Part shown: one piece after another, positions 48,083 to 55,875 of the stretch
Layout of the letters: each line of letters opens with the position of its first letter
Numbering within the stretch: position 1 is the stretch's first letter
From: G965225705 sp965225705
Lineage (GTDB): Bacteria > Pseudomonadota > Alphaproteobacteria > Caulobacterales > Maricaulaceae
Length of the DNA stretch: 64,000 bases
Assembly: GCA_965225705.1 (NCBI GenBank)
Contig: OZ245325.1
Location: 310,001 to 374,000, forward strand
Direction of reading: 5' to 3'
Program-made: the position numbers and the translations under genes
Notes under the pieces: generated by a model
Databases searched by the model: none
Seen by the model: only the letters and a program-made list of their open reading frames with translations
What the model was told of the DNA's origin: nothing

Positions 48083-48480
48083 ATGAAATTTTTTTTGTTG
48101 ATGCCTCTTGTGCTGTTCATCTCCTCACATGCTTTTGCTGGGGACAATGTTTTTGAGAACGCAGGTCAGACCCTCCAGACAACACCTGCACCACAAACAT
48201 CTCCCGTTATCACAGCTGATAAAGAAGTCACCCTTTCAAACGTCAAAAAACAGATGGCCCTGCTTTTGACTCCGTGACAGGCCTTATTGTCAATGAAACA
48301 GACAAAATGATGCAAATGATTTATATTGCCTTTAACACCTATGATACAGACGGCATTAAAAACGGCAGTGCTATGGCTCTGGTGACAGATTTAGGGCCCG
48401 GAGAGAAGGCAAAATTTGAAGCCTTTTCCGGGTATAAATTTGACTCTTTCAAATATGTTTCCACAACAGTTCATTTTTAG
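48083..48480 (+). pseudogene. Secreted FxLYD-like domain protein, split by a one-base frameshift
   Basis: The first frame (48083-48277, 64 codons) has a clear signal peptide ending HAFA|GD and runs to a TGA. The second frame (48274-48480, 68 codons) reads VTGLIVNETDKMMQMIYIAF, NTYDTDG, LGPGEKAKFEA, the strand pattern and aromatic-x-x-YD motif of FxLYD domains. Adding one A to the A6 run at 48245-48250 joins them as NVKKTDGPAFDSVTGLIVNE. So this is one gene of about 132 codons with a missing base, a slippage-controlled gene, or a sequencing error. The GTG at 48274 overlaps the TGA, so separate initiation is conceivable. FxLYD function is unknown. Confidence 0.65.
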
Positions 48481-48668
48481 CACGTAAAGGTTTGCCTCCC
48501 AATTCCAGCTTCACTGTCCTCTTTCTATACTTCAAAGCCCTGGTTTTAAGGGAAAGACGGCAGAATACTGAGCCTGCGTAACAGCCACCTCCCTTTATCT
48601 TATGGTTTTCCCTCTTATCTGTCATGATGAGATGTTAAGGGAGTGTGGGATCGTCTCTCTTCCATAAG

Positions 48669-48699
48669 AAAAAAAAAATAAGAGGAGGCGGTCCCTCCT
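48669..48699 (-). terminator. Intrinsic terminator of nadC
   Basis: On the minus strand, AGGAGG / CCTCCT stem with a 5-base loop followed by a T-rich run of about twelve bases, 16 bases past the nadC stop. Confidence 0.8.
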
Positions 48700-48714
48700 G
48701 CGAGGTCAGCGTTT

Positions 48715-49584
48715 TTATGTGCCCACAGCGTCAAGGCCAAGATCAAGAGCCCGCGCGGAATGCGTCAAAGCCCCCACAGAAATAACATCAACACCGGTCT
48801 CTGCAATTTCCTGAACTGTGTCCGGATTAACACCGCCAGAGGCTTCAAGGATAACACGGTTAGCAGCACGTTTGACCGCCTCACGAAGATCCTGAAGCGA
48901 CATATTGTCTAAAAGAATAACATCAGGCTCATAGGCAAGTGCTTCATCAAACCCCTCAAGATCATCAACCTCTACGGCAAGGCGCGTCATATGCCCTGCC
49001 CGCATGCGCACACGGGAGAGAGCTGTTTCAAAAGAGCCCGCCAAAGCAATATGATTATCCTTAATCAGGATGGCATCCCCAAGACCATAGCGATGGGCGC
49101 TCCCCCCCCCTAAAAGCACAGCATGTTTTTGCAGGGCACGCAGGCCAGGCAAAGTCTTACGCGTGGACGCAATACGGGCCAGTGTTCCCTGCACCGCCTG
49201 AACATAGGAACGCGTCAGGGTCGCAACCCCACATAAATGCGTCAGAAAATTAAGGGCTGTTCGCTCAGCCATCAGCAAAGAAGAAGCTGGCCCCTCTATT
49301 CTGGCGAGATTTTCCCCTTTTTCAAAATCGGCGCCATCAGGAACAAAAATCTCAAACTTTATCGAAGGATCAACAAGCTCACATGCACAAAGAGCACACA
49401 TCATGCCAGCCATACGCCCCTCTTCGCGCGCACGAAACACAAAAGCGGCCTGCTGATCGGAGGGTAAGACCAGGGAAGAGGTGATATCCCCCGCACATCC
49501 CATATCTTCCATAAGCGCCTGACGTACAGGAGGCTCAAAGACAAGACGGGGAAGAGGCTGGATATCTGTTCCGGACTGTTTCAT
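48715..49584 (-). CDS. nadC: Nicotinate-nucleotide pyrophosphorylase (carboxylating)
   Basis: Quinolinate phosphoribosyltransferase, making nicotinate mononucleotide for NAD. 289 residues, complete. Family motifs: LMEDMGCAGDITSSLVL, AERTALNFLTHLCGVATLT, IASTRKTLPGLRALQKHAVLLGGGSAHRYGLGDAILIKDNH (in parts), VEVDDLEGFDEAL, DVILLDNMS and the phosphate-binding LEASGGVNPDTV with ISVGALTHSARALDLGLD. nadA and nadB are not adjacent. A terminator follows the stop. Confidence 0.96.
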   Translation of the reverse strand: MKQSGTDIQPLPRLVFEPPVRQALMEDMGCAGDITSSLVLPSDQQAAFVFRAREEGRMAGMMCALCACELVDPSIKFEIFVPDGADFEKGENLARIEGPASSLLMAERTALNFLTHLCGVATLTRSYVQAVQGTLARIASTRKTLPGLRALQKHAVLLGGGSAHRYGLGDAILIKDNHIALAGSFETALSRVRMRAGHMTRLAVEVDDLEGFDEALAYEPDVILLDNMSLQDLREAVKRAANRVILEASGGVNPDTVQEIAETGVDVISVGALTHSARALDLGLDAVGT

Positions 49585-49952
49585 AAGCAGGCAAACCTTT
49601 TATAAGGAGAAAATAACTTTATAAATAAAAGCCTGCAAAGACACAAACCCTGTTCCCGTCTCCCTGAAGGGCAGAGCTTACATTGTGTTCCCACATCCCA
49701 ACGAAAAAATTGTCCCCGGGTCCAGAAAGAAGAAACAAAGGGCAGTCCCCCAAAAAATATGGCTGTTTTGAGATGCTCAAAATTATGCTGAGCTGAGTGT
49801 TCGAAACATGAACACCTAAAAATACCATAAATTTATCTTGTATTTAATTTTAATTTAATGTTTAGTTCAAAGAGATGTAGAATCTGTCTTTAAAACTCTT
49901 ATAGCGCGGCAGATTGTAAAAACCATTTTCTGTAGGGCTTTTGATAAATTTT
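49585..49952. other. Intergenic region upstream of the ABC exporter
   Basis: 368 bases between divergent nadC and natA-like genes. The right half (49800-49940) is strongly AT-rich, with repeated TTTAATTT text, and probably contains the natAB promoter. No gene seen. Confidence 0.5.
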
Positions 49953-50885
49953 ATGTCTGCGTTCATTACACACCTGGATCACGTCAGCAAATATTTTGGT
50001 ACACAGGCCGCTGTACGTGATTTAAGTTTTTCCATAAGCTCCCATGAAGTGTGTGGTTTTTTAGGACAAAATGGCTCAGGGAAAACAACAAGCCTGCGTA
50101 TGATGTTAGGTATTCTTAAACCTGATGAGGGTAGAATAGAGGTTTTTGGCCAGACACCTGATACCCGTCTTTTTCCACGCCTTGGCTTCCTCCCTGAGGA
50201 ACGGGGCCTTTATCGGAAAATGACAGCCCGTGATGCCATTTGCTTTTTCGCACGTCTTAAAGGTGTCCCTGGATCTGAGGCAAGACGGCGCGCTGATACC
50301 CTCCTTGAGGGTTTGGGACTAACTGAAGCCGCCCGGAAAACCATCAAACAGCTTTCCAAGGGCATGGCGCAAAAGGTCCAGCTTGCCTCTATTCTGGCGC
50401 ATGAACCTGATTTTCTTATTCTTGATGAGCCTTTTTCCGGGCTTGATCCCCTCAACCAGAATTTTCTGGAAGACCTTTTGCGGGAACAAATCCGTCAGGG
50501 CCGCACACTCCTGTTTTCCACCCATGTCATGGAACATGCAGAACGCTTATGTGATCATCTTGTTATGCTTCATGAGGGGCATAAAATCTTTGATGGCAGC
50601 ATGGAAGAAGCCCTTGGGCAGGTGCCTCAGCATATCTGGCTGGCCACAGAGACAGGGACCCTTCCGGAAGGGCTTGATGCCCTTATCAGTGCGCGTCAGG
50701 AGGAAAAAGAAGAAAATTTCTGGCGTCTGACCCTTAAACCTGATGTCAGCGCCGATGATATGTTGCGTTTATGTGTTGAGAAAGGTGTAAAACTGCGCCA
50801 TTTCCGGATGGATAAGGCACATTTACATGACGCTTTTCTCCACCTTATTCATCAGGCTAAGGGCCAGGAAAAGGAGATGAGGTGA
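49953..50885 (+). CDS. ABC transporter ATP-binding protein (NatA-like)
   Basis: 310-residue ATPase from the ATG at 49953. Walker A GQNGSGKTT, Q-loop LPEERGLYRKMTA, signature LSKGMAQKVQLA, Walker B FLILDEPFSGLDP and the H-loop FSTHVMEHAE are all intact. The C-terminal extension of about 90 residues is shared with NatA-type exporters. An in-frame TTG at 49941 has AGGG closer to it, so the start is not certain. Overlaps the permease gene by four bases. NatAB exports sodium in Bacillus; the substrate here is unknown. Confidence 0.88.
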   Translation: MSAFITHLDHVSKYFGTQAAVRDLSFSISSHEVCGFLGQNGSGKTTSLRMMLGILKPDEGRIEVFGQTPDTRLFPRLGFLPEERGLYRKMTARDAICFFARLKGVPGSEARRRADTLLEGLGLTEAARKTIKQLSKGMAQKVQLASILAHEPDFLILDEPFSGLDPLNQNFLEDLLREQIRQGRTLLFSTHVMEHAERLCDHLVMLHEGHKIFDGSMEEALGQVPQHIWLATETGTLPEGLDALISARQEEKEENFWRLTLKPDVSADDMLRLCVEKGVKLRHFRMDKAHLHDAFLHLIHQAKGQEKEMR

Positions 50886-52216
50886 TGATAAGACGTATTT
50901 TCCTTCTGGCACAGCGGGAATATCTGACCTATGTGAGATCCTGGGGGTTTTGGCTGAGTATTTTTTCTCTGCCTGCCATTGTGCTTCTTGGTATGTCTGT
51001 AGGATATATGGGCGGGTCATCATCTCCCCATCTTGCCCTTGTGGATAAGACAGGGGTTTATGAAGCTGAGCTTGCACCTTTCCTGAACAAGTATCCCCGT
51101 TTTCACCTTGTCCCGGCACCTGCGGAGACTTTGGATGATTTGATCCCATATCTTAAAGGTGAAAAGCAGATAAACACACGGCATGGTCCTGAAAAACTCG
51201 ATGCTCTTATTATGATTGATAAACATGAAGAAGGCGGGATCCAGGTTGCCTATTGGGGGGAAAAACCAGCAGATCAGATTTTCAAAACTTTTATCGATCA
51301 AAACCTTGTAAAAGCGGACTATGATCGCTTTCTTGAACAGTTTTCTATTAAAGCTGAAGATAGTAAAAATATTAAAGACAAGGCCCCAAAGCTTGTCTCG
51401 TATCAAATAGGAGATTATGGTACAAAAGAAGAAGGGAAAGCTCAGAAAAGTAAAATTCCTTTTATTTCCGCTCTTCCCTCTATCGCGCTTTGTGTGCTTA
51501 TTCTTGCCGCGGCCAGTCTTTTGCTCACAAGCGTTATCGAAGAAAAAAATGCCAAAATCATGGAGCTTTTGCTCTCTTCTGCGCGTTTTACAGACATTCT
51601 GTATGGCAAACTTTTTGGGGTTATTTTTGTCGTTGGAACGGCCTTATTTTTGACGTTTACCCTGTTTTCTGTGATGATTGTTATCATAGGGGGTACGTTG
51701 ATAAGTTTTGATTCTTCTTCTTTTCTTTCCTCACAAGAATCCCTTAAATCCTTTGCAGATCTTAAAGCTGCTCTTCCATTTGATTCCCTTATCGAGCCCG
51801 GTTTTATTCTTTTAAGTCTGCTTTATTTTGTTTTAGGGTATATTCTTTATGGCGCTTTGTTTTTATCCATAGGTGCACAGTGTGATACCAATCAGGAAGC
51901 ACAAACTTTTCTAAGTCCTTTTCTGACCATGCTCCCTCTTTTCCTCACCTATATGATGATGACAGGCTCTGATGGTATGTTTATGCGTGTTTTGTCCTGG
52001 ATTCCCCTTTTTACACCCTTTATCATGATGGCGCGTTTGATAGAGGGCGGGGTCCCCCTCTGGGAAATTCTTGTGACGACTGTTCTCCTTGCTCTTTCCA
52101 TAGGGGGCATTCTGGCTCTGGCGAGTTTTTCATTTAAGTATAGTATTTTAGGATCAGGGGGATGGCGCAATTTATGGCGTCTGTTTCGCAAAAAACTGAA
52201 CAGGGGGGAGGCTTGA
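50882..52216 (+). CDS. ABC-2 type permease (NatB-like)
   Basis: 444-residue membrane partner of the preceding ATPase. One N-terminal helix (about 20-44), a roughly 165-residue extracytoplasmic domain containing LALVDKTGVYEAEL, then five or six helices from residue 200 on. The ABC-2 signature is TSVIEEKNAKIMELLLSSAR. This layout matches NatB and related sodium or drug exporters. It overlaps natA by four bases, so the pair is one operon. Substrate not deducible. Confidence 0.88.
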   Translation: MMIRRIFLLAQREYLTYVRSWGFWLSIFSLPAIVLLGMSVGYMGGSSSPHLALVDKTGVYEAELAPFLNKYPRFHLVPAPAETLDDLIPYLKGEKQINTRHGPEKLDALIMIDKHEEGGIQVAYWGEKPADQIFKTFIDQNLVKADYDRFLEQFSIKAEDSKNIKDKAPKLVSYQIGDYGTKEEGKAQKSKIPFISALPSIALCVLILAAASLLLTSVIEEKNAKIMELLLSSARFTDILYGKLFGVIFVVGTALFLTFTLFSVMIVIIGGTLISFDSSSFLSSQESLKSFADLKAALPFDSLIEPGFILLSLLYFVLGYILYGALFLSIGAQCDTNQEAQTFLSPFLTMLPLFLTYMMMTGSDGMFMRVLSWIPLFTPFIMMARLIEGGVPLWEILVTTVLLALSIGGILALASFSFKYSILGSGGWRNLWRLFRKKLNRGEA

Positions 52217-52568
52217 CCGCATTCTGGAAGGGCTCATATGCCTCTCTCCACCTGGCACAGGCAGGCCATCTTTATGGGTCTTCACATCCAAAATCAGAGC
52301 ACATGTCCTGTTCACAGAAGGAGAAAGACCGCAAAAAATACGCCTTTTCTTAACCCTTTCAGACATGTCGCTACACAGGGGCCGGAGGCGCATTTTTTTC
52401 AGCTAAGTCTGCTTTCTTTCTTCACACCTTCATGAAACCTTTTCATCTCCGTGAGTTTCTTTTATAAAGCAGGCCGTCCTGCTAAGAAGAAAGATTATGG
52501 AAAACTTATATTTTTTGAGGGTATGGGTTTTCACCTTTATATTGCAAAATTTTGGGAGGTTTGTGGTC
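52217..52568. other. Intergenic region upstream of galU
   Basis: 352 bases between the permease stop and galU. An in-frame extension of galU to 52497 lacks family text. I saw no gene, terminator or RNA here beyond a probable galU promoter and GGGAGG ribosome-binding site. Confidence 0.4.
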
Positions 52569-53477
52569 ATGCCATCTGTTCGTAAAGCTGTCCTGCCTGT
52601 TGCAGGTTTTGGCGCGCGTGTTTTGCCTGCCAGCAAAAGTATCCCTAAGGAGATGCTGCCCGTTTTTGATATGCCTGTCCTGCATTATAATGTCCGAGAA
52701 GCTGTTGAGGCTGGTATCGAGCATTTTGTGTTTGTGACAGGGCGCAATAAAGGCGTCATTGAGGACTATTTTGATCATGCTTTTGAGCTTGAGACCTCTC
52801 TTGCAGAACGGGGCAAACAGGATCTGCTGGAGGCCATCACAGAACCCCTTCTTCCCCCGGGGAGTATGAGCTTTGTTCGACAACAGGTCCCCGCAGGTTT
52901 AGGGCATGCCATCTGGTGCGCCCGTGATATTATTGGGGAGGAACCTTTTGCTGTCCTGCTTCCCGATGTCCCCATTCAGGCCTCTCCGTCCTGTCTCGCG
53001 CAAATGCAAAAAGCTTATGAGAAGACGGGCGGCAATCTTCTCGCTGTTGAAGAAGTGCCCCCTGAAGATGTAGAGAAATATGGCATCATAGACCCGGCCC
53101 AGTCTTTTGAAAACGGCCAGAGCTTTGAAAAAGATAAGACGATTTCAGAGCGTGTTCTTAAAATCAAAGACATGGTTGAAAAACCCTCCAGAGACGCAAC
53201 CCCTTCACATCTGGCTATTACGGGGCGCTATATTCTGCAGCCTGAGATTTTTGATATTCTCGGGAAACAGGCCCGCGGTGCCGGAGGAGAAATTCAGTTA
53301 ACAGATGCTATGGCCCGCTTGCGTCAGGATCAGGCTTTTTATGCCTATCGCTATGAAGGACGCTCTTACGACTGCGGCAGCAAGCTTGGTTATTTGGAAG
53401 CTTTTGTAGCCTATGCCCTTCACAACCCCCGCTATGGGAAAGAGGCCCGCAACATACTGGACAAACTTTTAAAGTGA
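52569..53477 (+). CDS. galU: UTP--glucose-1-phosphate uridylyltransferase
   Basis: Makes UDP-glucose for LPS and polysaccharide synthesis. 302 residues from this ATG. The nucleotide-binding start is KAVLPVAGFGARVLPASKSIPKEMLPV, in two parts, with FVTGRNKGVIEDYFD next. FVRQQVPAGLGHAIWCA, FAVLLPDVPI, EKYGIIDP, VEKPSRDATPSHLAITGRYIL and YEGRSYDCGSKLGYLEAFVAYAL are all standard. GGGAGG lies nine bases ahead of the ATG. Product is consistent with the nearby envelope glycosyltransferase. Its stop is 45 bases from the 3' end of the convergent tRNA gene. Confidence 0.95.
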   Translation: MPSVRKAVLPVAGFGARVLPASKSIPKEMLPVFDMPVLHYNVREAVEAGIEHFVFVTGRNKGVIEDYFDHAFELETSLAERGKQDLLEAITEPLLPPGSMSFVRQQVPAGLGHAIWCARDIIGEEPFAVLLPDVPIQASPSCLAQMQKAYEKTGGNLLAVEEVPPEDVEKYGIIDPAQSFENGQSFEKDKTISERVLKIKDMVEKPSRDATPSHLAITGRYILQPEIFDILGKQARGAGGEIQLTDAMARLRQDQAFYAYRYEGRSYDCGSKLGYLEAFVAYALHNPRYGKEARNILDKLLK

Positions 53478-53522
53478 TGGCTCTGTGTCTTTCTTCCCTT
53501 TTGGGGGGAAGCATATAAAAAA

Positions 53523-53877
53523 TGGTGCTGCCGGAGAGATTTGAACTCTCGACCTCTCCCTTCATCCCGCCATCGCTTTCACGACCTCCCCTCTTCAAAA
53601 AGGAAGTTTGCGCGCTGGACCATCCCTTCACCTTAAGTCGTTCCTCAAAGACAAAACTCTGAAGAGCAAAAACCTTTAGGTGCCGCCCGTCTGGCCTCTA
53701 CACCTTCCTGACCCCATCAGAGCTTGGTGAGCTTTGATCAAAACCAGGCTTGGCTCGGGATTGCCGTCGGCAAAAGCCGGTGCGGTTTCCCCGAATTTGA
53801 GCGGTGCGCACCCGACGGTTTCCCGACGGGGGGGCAAAAAATACCAAGGGAGTGCTCTACCCCTGAGCTACGGCAGC
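53523..53877 (-). tRNA. tRNA-Thr(GGU), interrupted by a group I intron
   Basis: 5' exon is 53843-53877 (35 nt) and 3' exon 53523-53562 (40 nt). Joined, they give a standard 75-nt cloverleaf. Acceptor stem is GCTGCCG / CGGCAGC with encoded CCA. D stem is GCTC / GAGC, anticodon stem CTCCC / GGGAG with loop TTGGTAA, and T arm GAGAG-TTCAAAT-CTCTC. Anticodon GGT reads ACC and ACU threonine codons, and the loop and stem resemble E. coli thrV. A linear search sees only two halves. Without splicing the gene would give no functional tRNA, and no other tRNA-Thr(GGU) is in the window. Confidence 0.95.
53563..53842 (-). ncRNA. Group IC3 self-splicing intron in tRNA-Thr anticodon loop
   Basis: 280-nt intron after the third anticodon base; the 5' exon ends in U and the intron ends in G, as group I chemistry needs. 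By hand: P1 = exon GGU with guide GCC (53833-53835); P2 with GAAA loop (53811-53830); P3 CCGCUC/GGGCGG (53799-53804, 53683-53688); P4 CGGGG/UCCCG (53789-53793, 53756-53760); J-segments GAGCCAAGC and AAGGUGUAGAG; P7 GGCCA/UGGUC (53692-53696, 53618-53622); P8 (53674-53682, 53629-53637); P9 with GAAA loop (53573-53584). The core text closely parallels the 205-nt Azoarcus tRNA-Ile intron, which I recall from the literature. No endonuclease ORF is present. Extra length is in P6, P8 and a hairpin before P9. Confidence 0.92.
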
Positions 53878-53993
53878 ATAAAGACCGTTCCTGGCACGGG
53901 GCTTGTCACTTTCAGGTGAGAAGCGCTATACCTCAGATAAAGGGGGATGAAAAGAGGCCGCCCCCATCTTTTTTAAAAAATCAGCATAATATC

Positions 53994-54134
53994 ATGACAA
54001 CAGACACAAAAAACAAAACTTCAGGTGAAAAACCTTCTGAACCCACACGTAAAGAACGGCTTTCGTCAGCCCTGCGCGACAATCTGCGCCGCCGTAAGGC
54101 AGAAAAGAAACAGAGACGACAGGAGGAAGACTGA
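53994..54134 (+). CDS. Small basic conserved-looking protein (46 residues)
   Basis: 46 residues: a polar start (MTTDTKNKTSGEKPSEP) and a strongly basic helical end (TRKERLSSALRDNLRRRKAE, then KKQRRQEED). Many alphaproteobacteria carry short proteins with this ALRxNLxRRKA tail near tRNA or housekeeping genes; I do not know a function. The frame is open further upstream through the intron region, but that part is non-coding RNA on the other strand, so the ATG at 53994 is preferred. Upstream and divergent from the tRNA-Thr gene. Confidence 0.55.
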   Translation: MTTDTKNKTSGEKPSEPTRKERLSSALRDNLRRRKAEKKQRRQEED

Positions 54135-54322
54135 AGGCTTTTTATCACACAGGCCATGCCCATGGATAAAAAAAGCTTTATGACAGTCCTGAACAGTCTG
54201 GTCCGAAGGGCTAAGAAAAAACGTGTTTTCACATCTCCCTTTATTGCCGACCTTTCTTGAAACCCACTCCCCCTGACTTTTTAAAAAGAGCCCGTAGCAA
54301 AGTGCCATAATTCTTTATTTCC

Positions 54323-55081
54323 CTAATAGTTCTTAATCGTATCGAAGCGATAGCCTGCTTTTTTAAGCCCGGCAATTAACGCTTTAAGCTTCTCTTTTCC
54401 GTCAAAAACATCGCGAAACATTTCATCATGCATAAGAAGAATAAGTTTGTCAGGCTTAACGGTGTCCCCTTTTGCAAAACGTTCTTCAATCTCTTTAAGA
54501 AGATGTTCAACACTTTGAATGGGACGCCCTGTTGTCTCATGGGCCCACTCCAAATCCCAACCATAGAGATAAAAGCCAGCCTTATAGACATCATCATCAT
54601 CAATAGTTTCAATTCTGTCTTCTGACTTTGTAATAAAAGGATCATCACGTGACAGACCAGGCATACGAAACACATCACGCCCGGGGAGACGAACATGCCC
54701 GGGGTGGTCGGTAAGGCCTAAAACACGTGCATTGCGTTCTATATCCTTCACCACAGCTTCAGCATCACGATAGAAATGACGATAATGATCATAAGCATGG
54801 GAATAGCTGTGATTGGCAACCTCAATCACAGAGCTCGCCTTAGCTTTCTTCACAAGGCCCATAAAATAGGGGCTGGCCTCAGCATGAAGCCCAACCATAA
54901 ACATAGTGGCCTGAACATTCTCAGCATTCAGGGTATCAATAACGTTTTCTGTCCCCAAAAGAGGGCCATCATCAAAAGTAAGGTAAAGTGTTTTTTGTGT
55001 TTTGGGATCCGCAGCTACAACATTATTCAGGCTTGCCATCAAAGTAAGAGCAAAGCAAAGAATCTGTCTGACATATTTCAT
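54323..55081 (-). CDS. Exported polysaccharide deacetylase
   Basis: 252 residues with signal peptide (ILCFALTLMASLNNVVAA, cleavage near 24). The NodB-homology fold is clear: TFDDGP with catalytic D37 and metal D38, then VANHSYSHAYDHYRH with two metal His, RLPGRDVFRMPG, LYGWDLEW and LLMHDEMFRDVF with the late His. Likely removes acetyl groups from peptidoglycan or an exopolysaccharide in the periplasm. It stands alone, 77 bases downstream of the SDR gene on the same strand. Close in type to periplasmic chitooligosaccharide or PgdA-like deacetylases, but the substrate is open. Confidence 0.88.
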   Translation of the reverse strand: MKYVRQILCFALTLMASLNNVVAADPKTQKTLYLTFDDGPLLGTENVIDTLNAENVQATMFMVGLHAEASPYFMGLVKKAKASSVIEVANHSYSHAYDHYRHFYRDAEAVVKDIERNARVLGLTDHPGHVRLPGRDVFRMPGLSRDDPFITKSEDRIETIDDDDVYKAGFYLYGWDLEWAHETTGRPIQSVEHLLKEIEERFAKGDTVKPDKLILLMHDEMFRDVFDGKEKLKALIAGLKKAGYRFDTIKNY

Positions 55082-55158
55082 GAGGAGAATCTTTCATATG
55101 TATTGGAAACATATAAAAGACTATGTCATAAAATAGTTGAGAAAATTCTTAGTTTTAC

Positions 55159-55875
55159 TTACACTTTATTTTGAAACTTTATAAGTTCACCATGTTTGTC
55201 GCACGTTTCAGAGGTCAGCTCAAGAAATACAGGGGCTAAGTCTTCAGCCTGCGGCAGGGTGCTCTGATCTTCTCCCGGAACAGCCTGTTTGCGCATGGCC
55301 GTCGCCACAGGGCCCGGGTCCAGCAGATTAACTTTTAAGGGCGTATGAGCGATTTCTCTTGCATAACAAAGCACCATGGCCTCAAGAGCCGCCTTGGACG
55401 CTGCATAAGCAGAGAAAAAAGGTCTGAGAGAGCGGGGGGCGCCAGAGGTCACAAACACAGCACGTGGCCGGGGGGCCGCACGCAGCAAAGGCTCAAAATT
55501 AGCCAGGAGAGCATGATTGGCCAGGGTATTCACTGTGAAAACATCAGCCATTTCCTTCGTTGTTATCTGGGTTGTAGGTGTAAGGGGCCCCAGAACACCA
55601 GCACTGGCCACAAGAACATCAAGACGGCCCCAGCGTGACTGCACAACAGTGCTAAGCCGCTGAATACCCGCAATATCGTGAAGATCCGCGGGAATAAGGC
55701 TGGCGCTTCCCCCTTCGGCACGAATGGCATCATCCAAAGCCTCAAGACCGCCCTGGGTCCGTGCAACAGCCAGAATATGAGCCCCTTCGGCAGCAAGGGC
55801 CCTGGCGGCCGCAAAACCAAGCCCCCGTGACGCCCCGGTCACCAAAGCGATACGTTGTTCTGTCTTTACCGTCAT
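55159..55875 (-). CDS. Short-chain dehydrogenase/reductase
   Basis: 238-residue classical SDR. NAD(P)-binding TGASRGLGFAAARALAAEG, the DLHD and VLVASAGVLGPL motifs, catalytic Ser in FVTSGAPRS and the YAASKAALEAM motif with Tyr and Lys, and LDPGPVATAMRKQA are all present. Resembles YciK-type proteins. Substrate unknown. Overlaps purF by four bases, and purF overlaps cvpA by four, so the three form one tight unit cvpA-purF-SDR. Confidence 0.9.
   Translation of the reverse strand: MTVKTEQRIALVTGASRGLGFAAARALAAEGAHILAVARTQGGLEALDDAIRAEGGSASLIPADLHDIAGIQRLSTVVQSRWGRLDVLVASAGVLGPLTPTTQITTKEMADVFTVNTLANHALLANFEPLLRAAPRPRAVFVTSGAPRSLRPFFSAYAASKAALEAMVLCYAREIAHTPLKVNLLDPGPVATAMRKQAVPGEDQSTLPQAEDLAPVFLELTSETCDKHGELIKFQNKV

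Noticed and set aside
53523..53565. Truncated tRNA 3' end (a possible prophage att remnant)
   Set aside because: A matching 5' half was found 280 bases away in the right order and orientation, and the insert folds as a group I intron, so it is not an attachment-site fragment.
53724..54134. 136-codon plus-strand ORF across the tRNA-Thr region
   Set aside because: Its first two thirds are antisense to the tRNA and intron; only the final 46 codons from 53994 look like protein.
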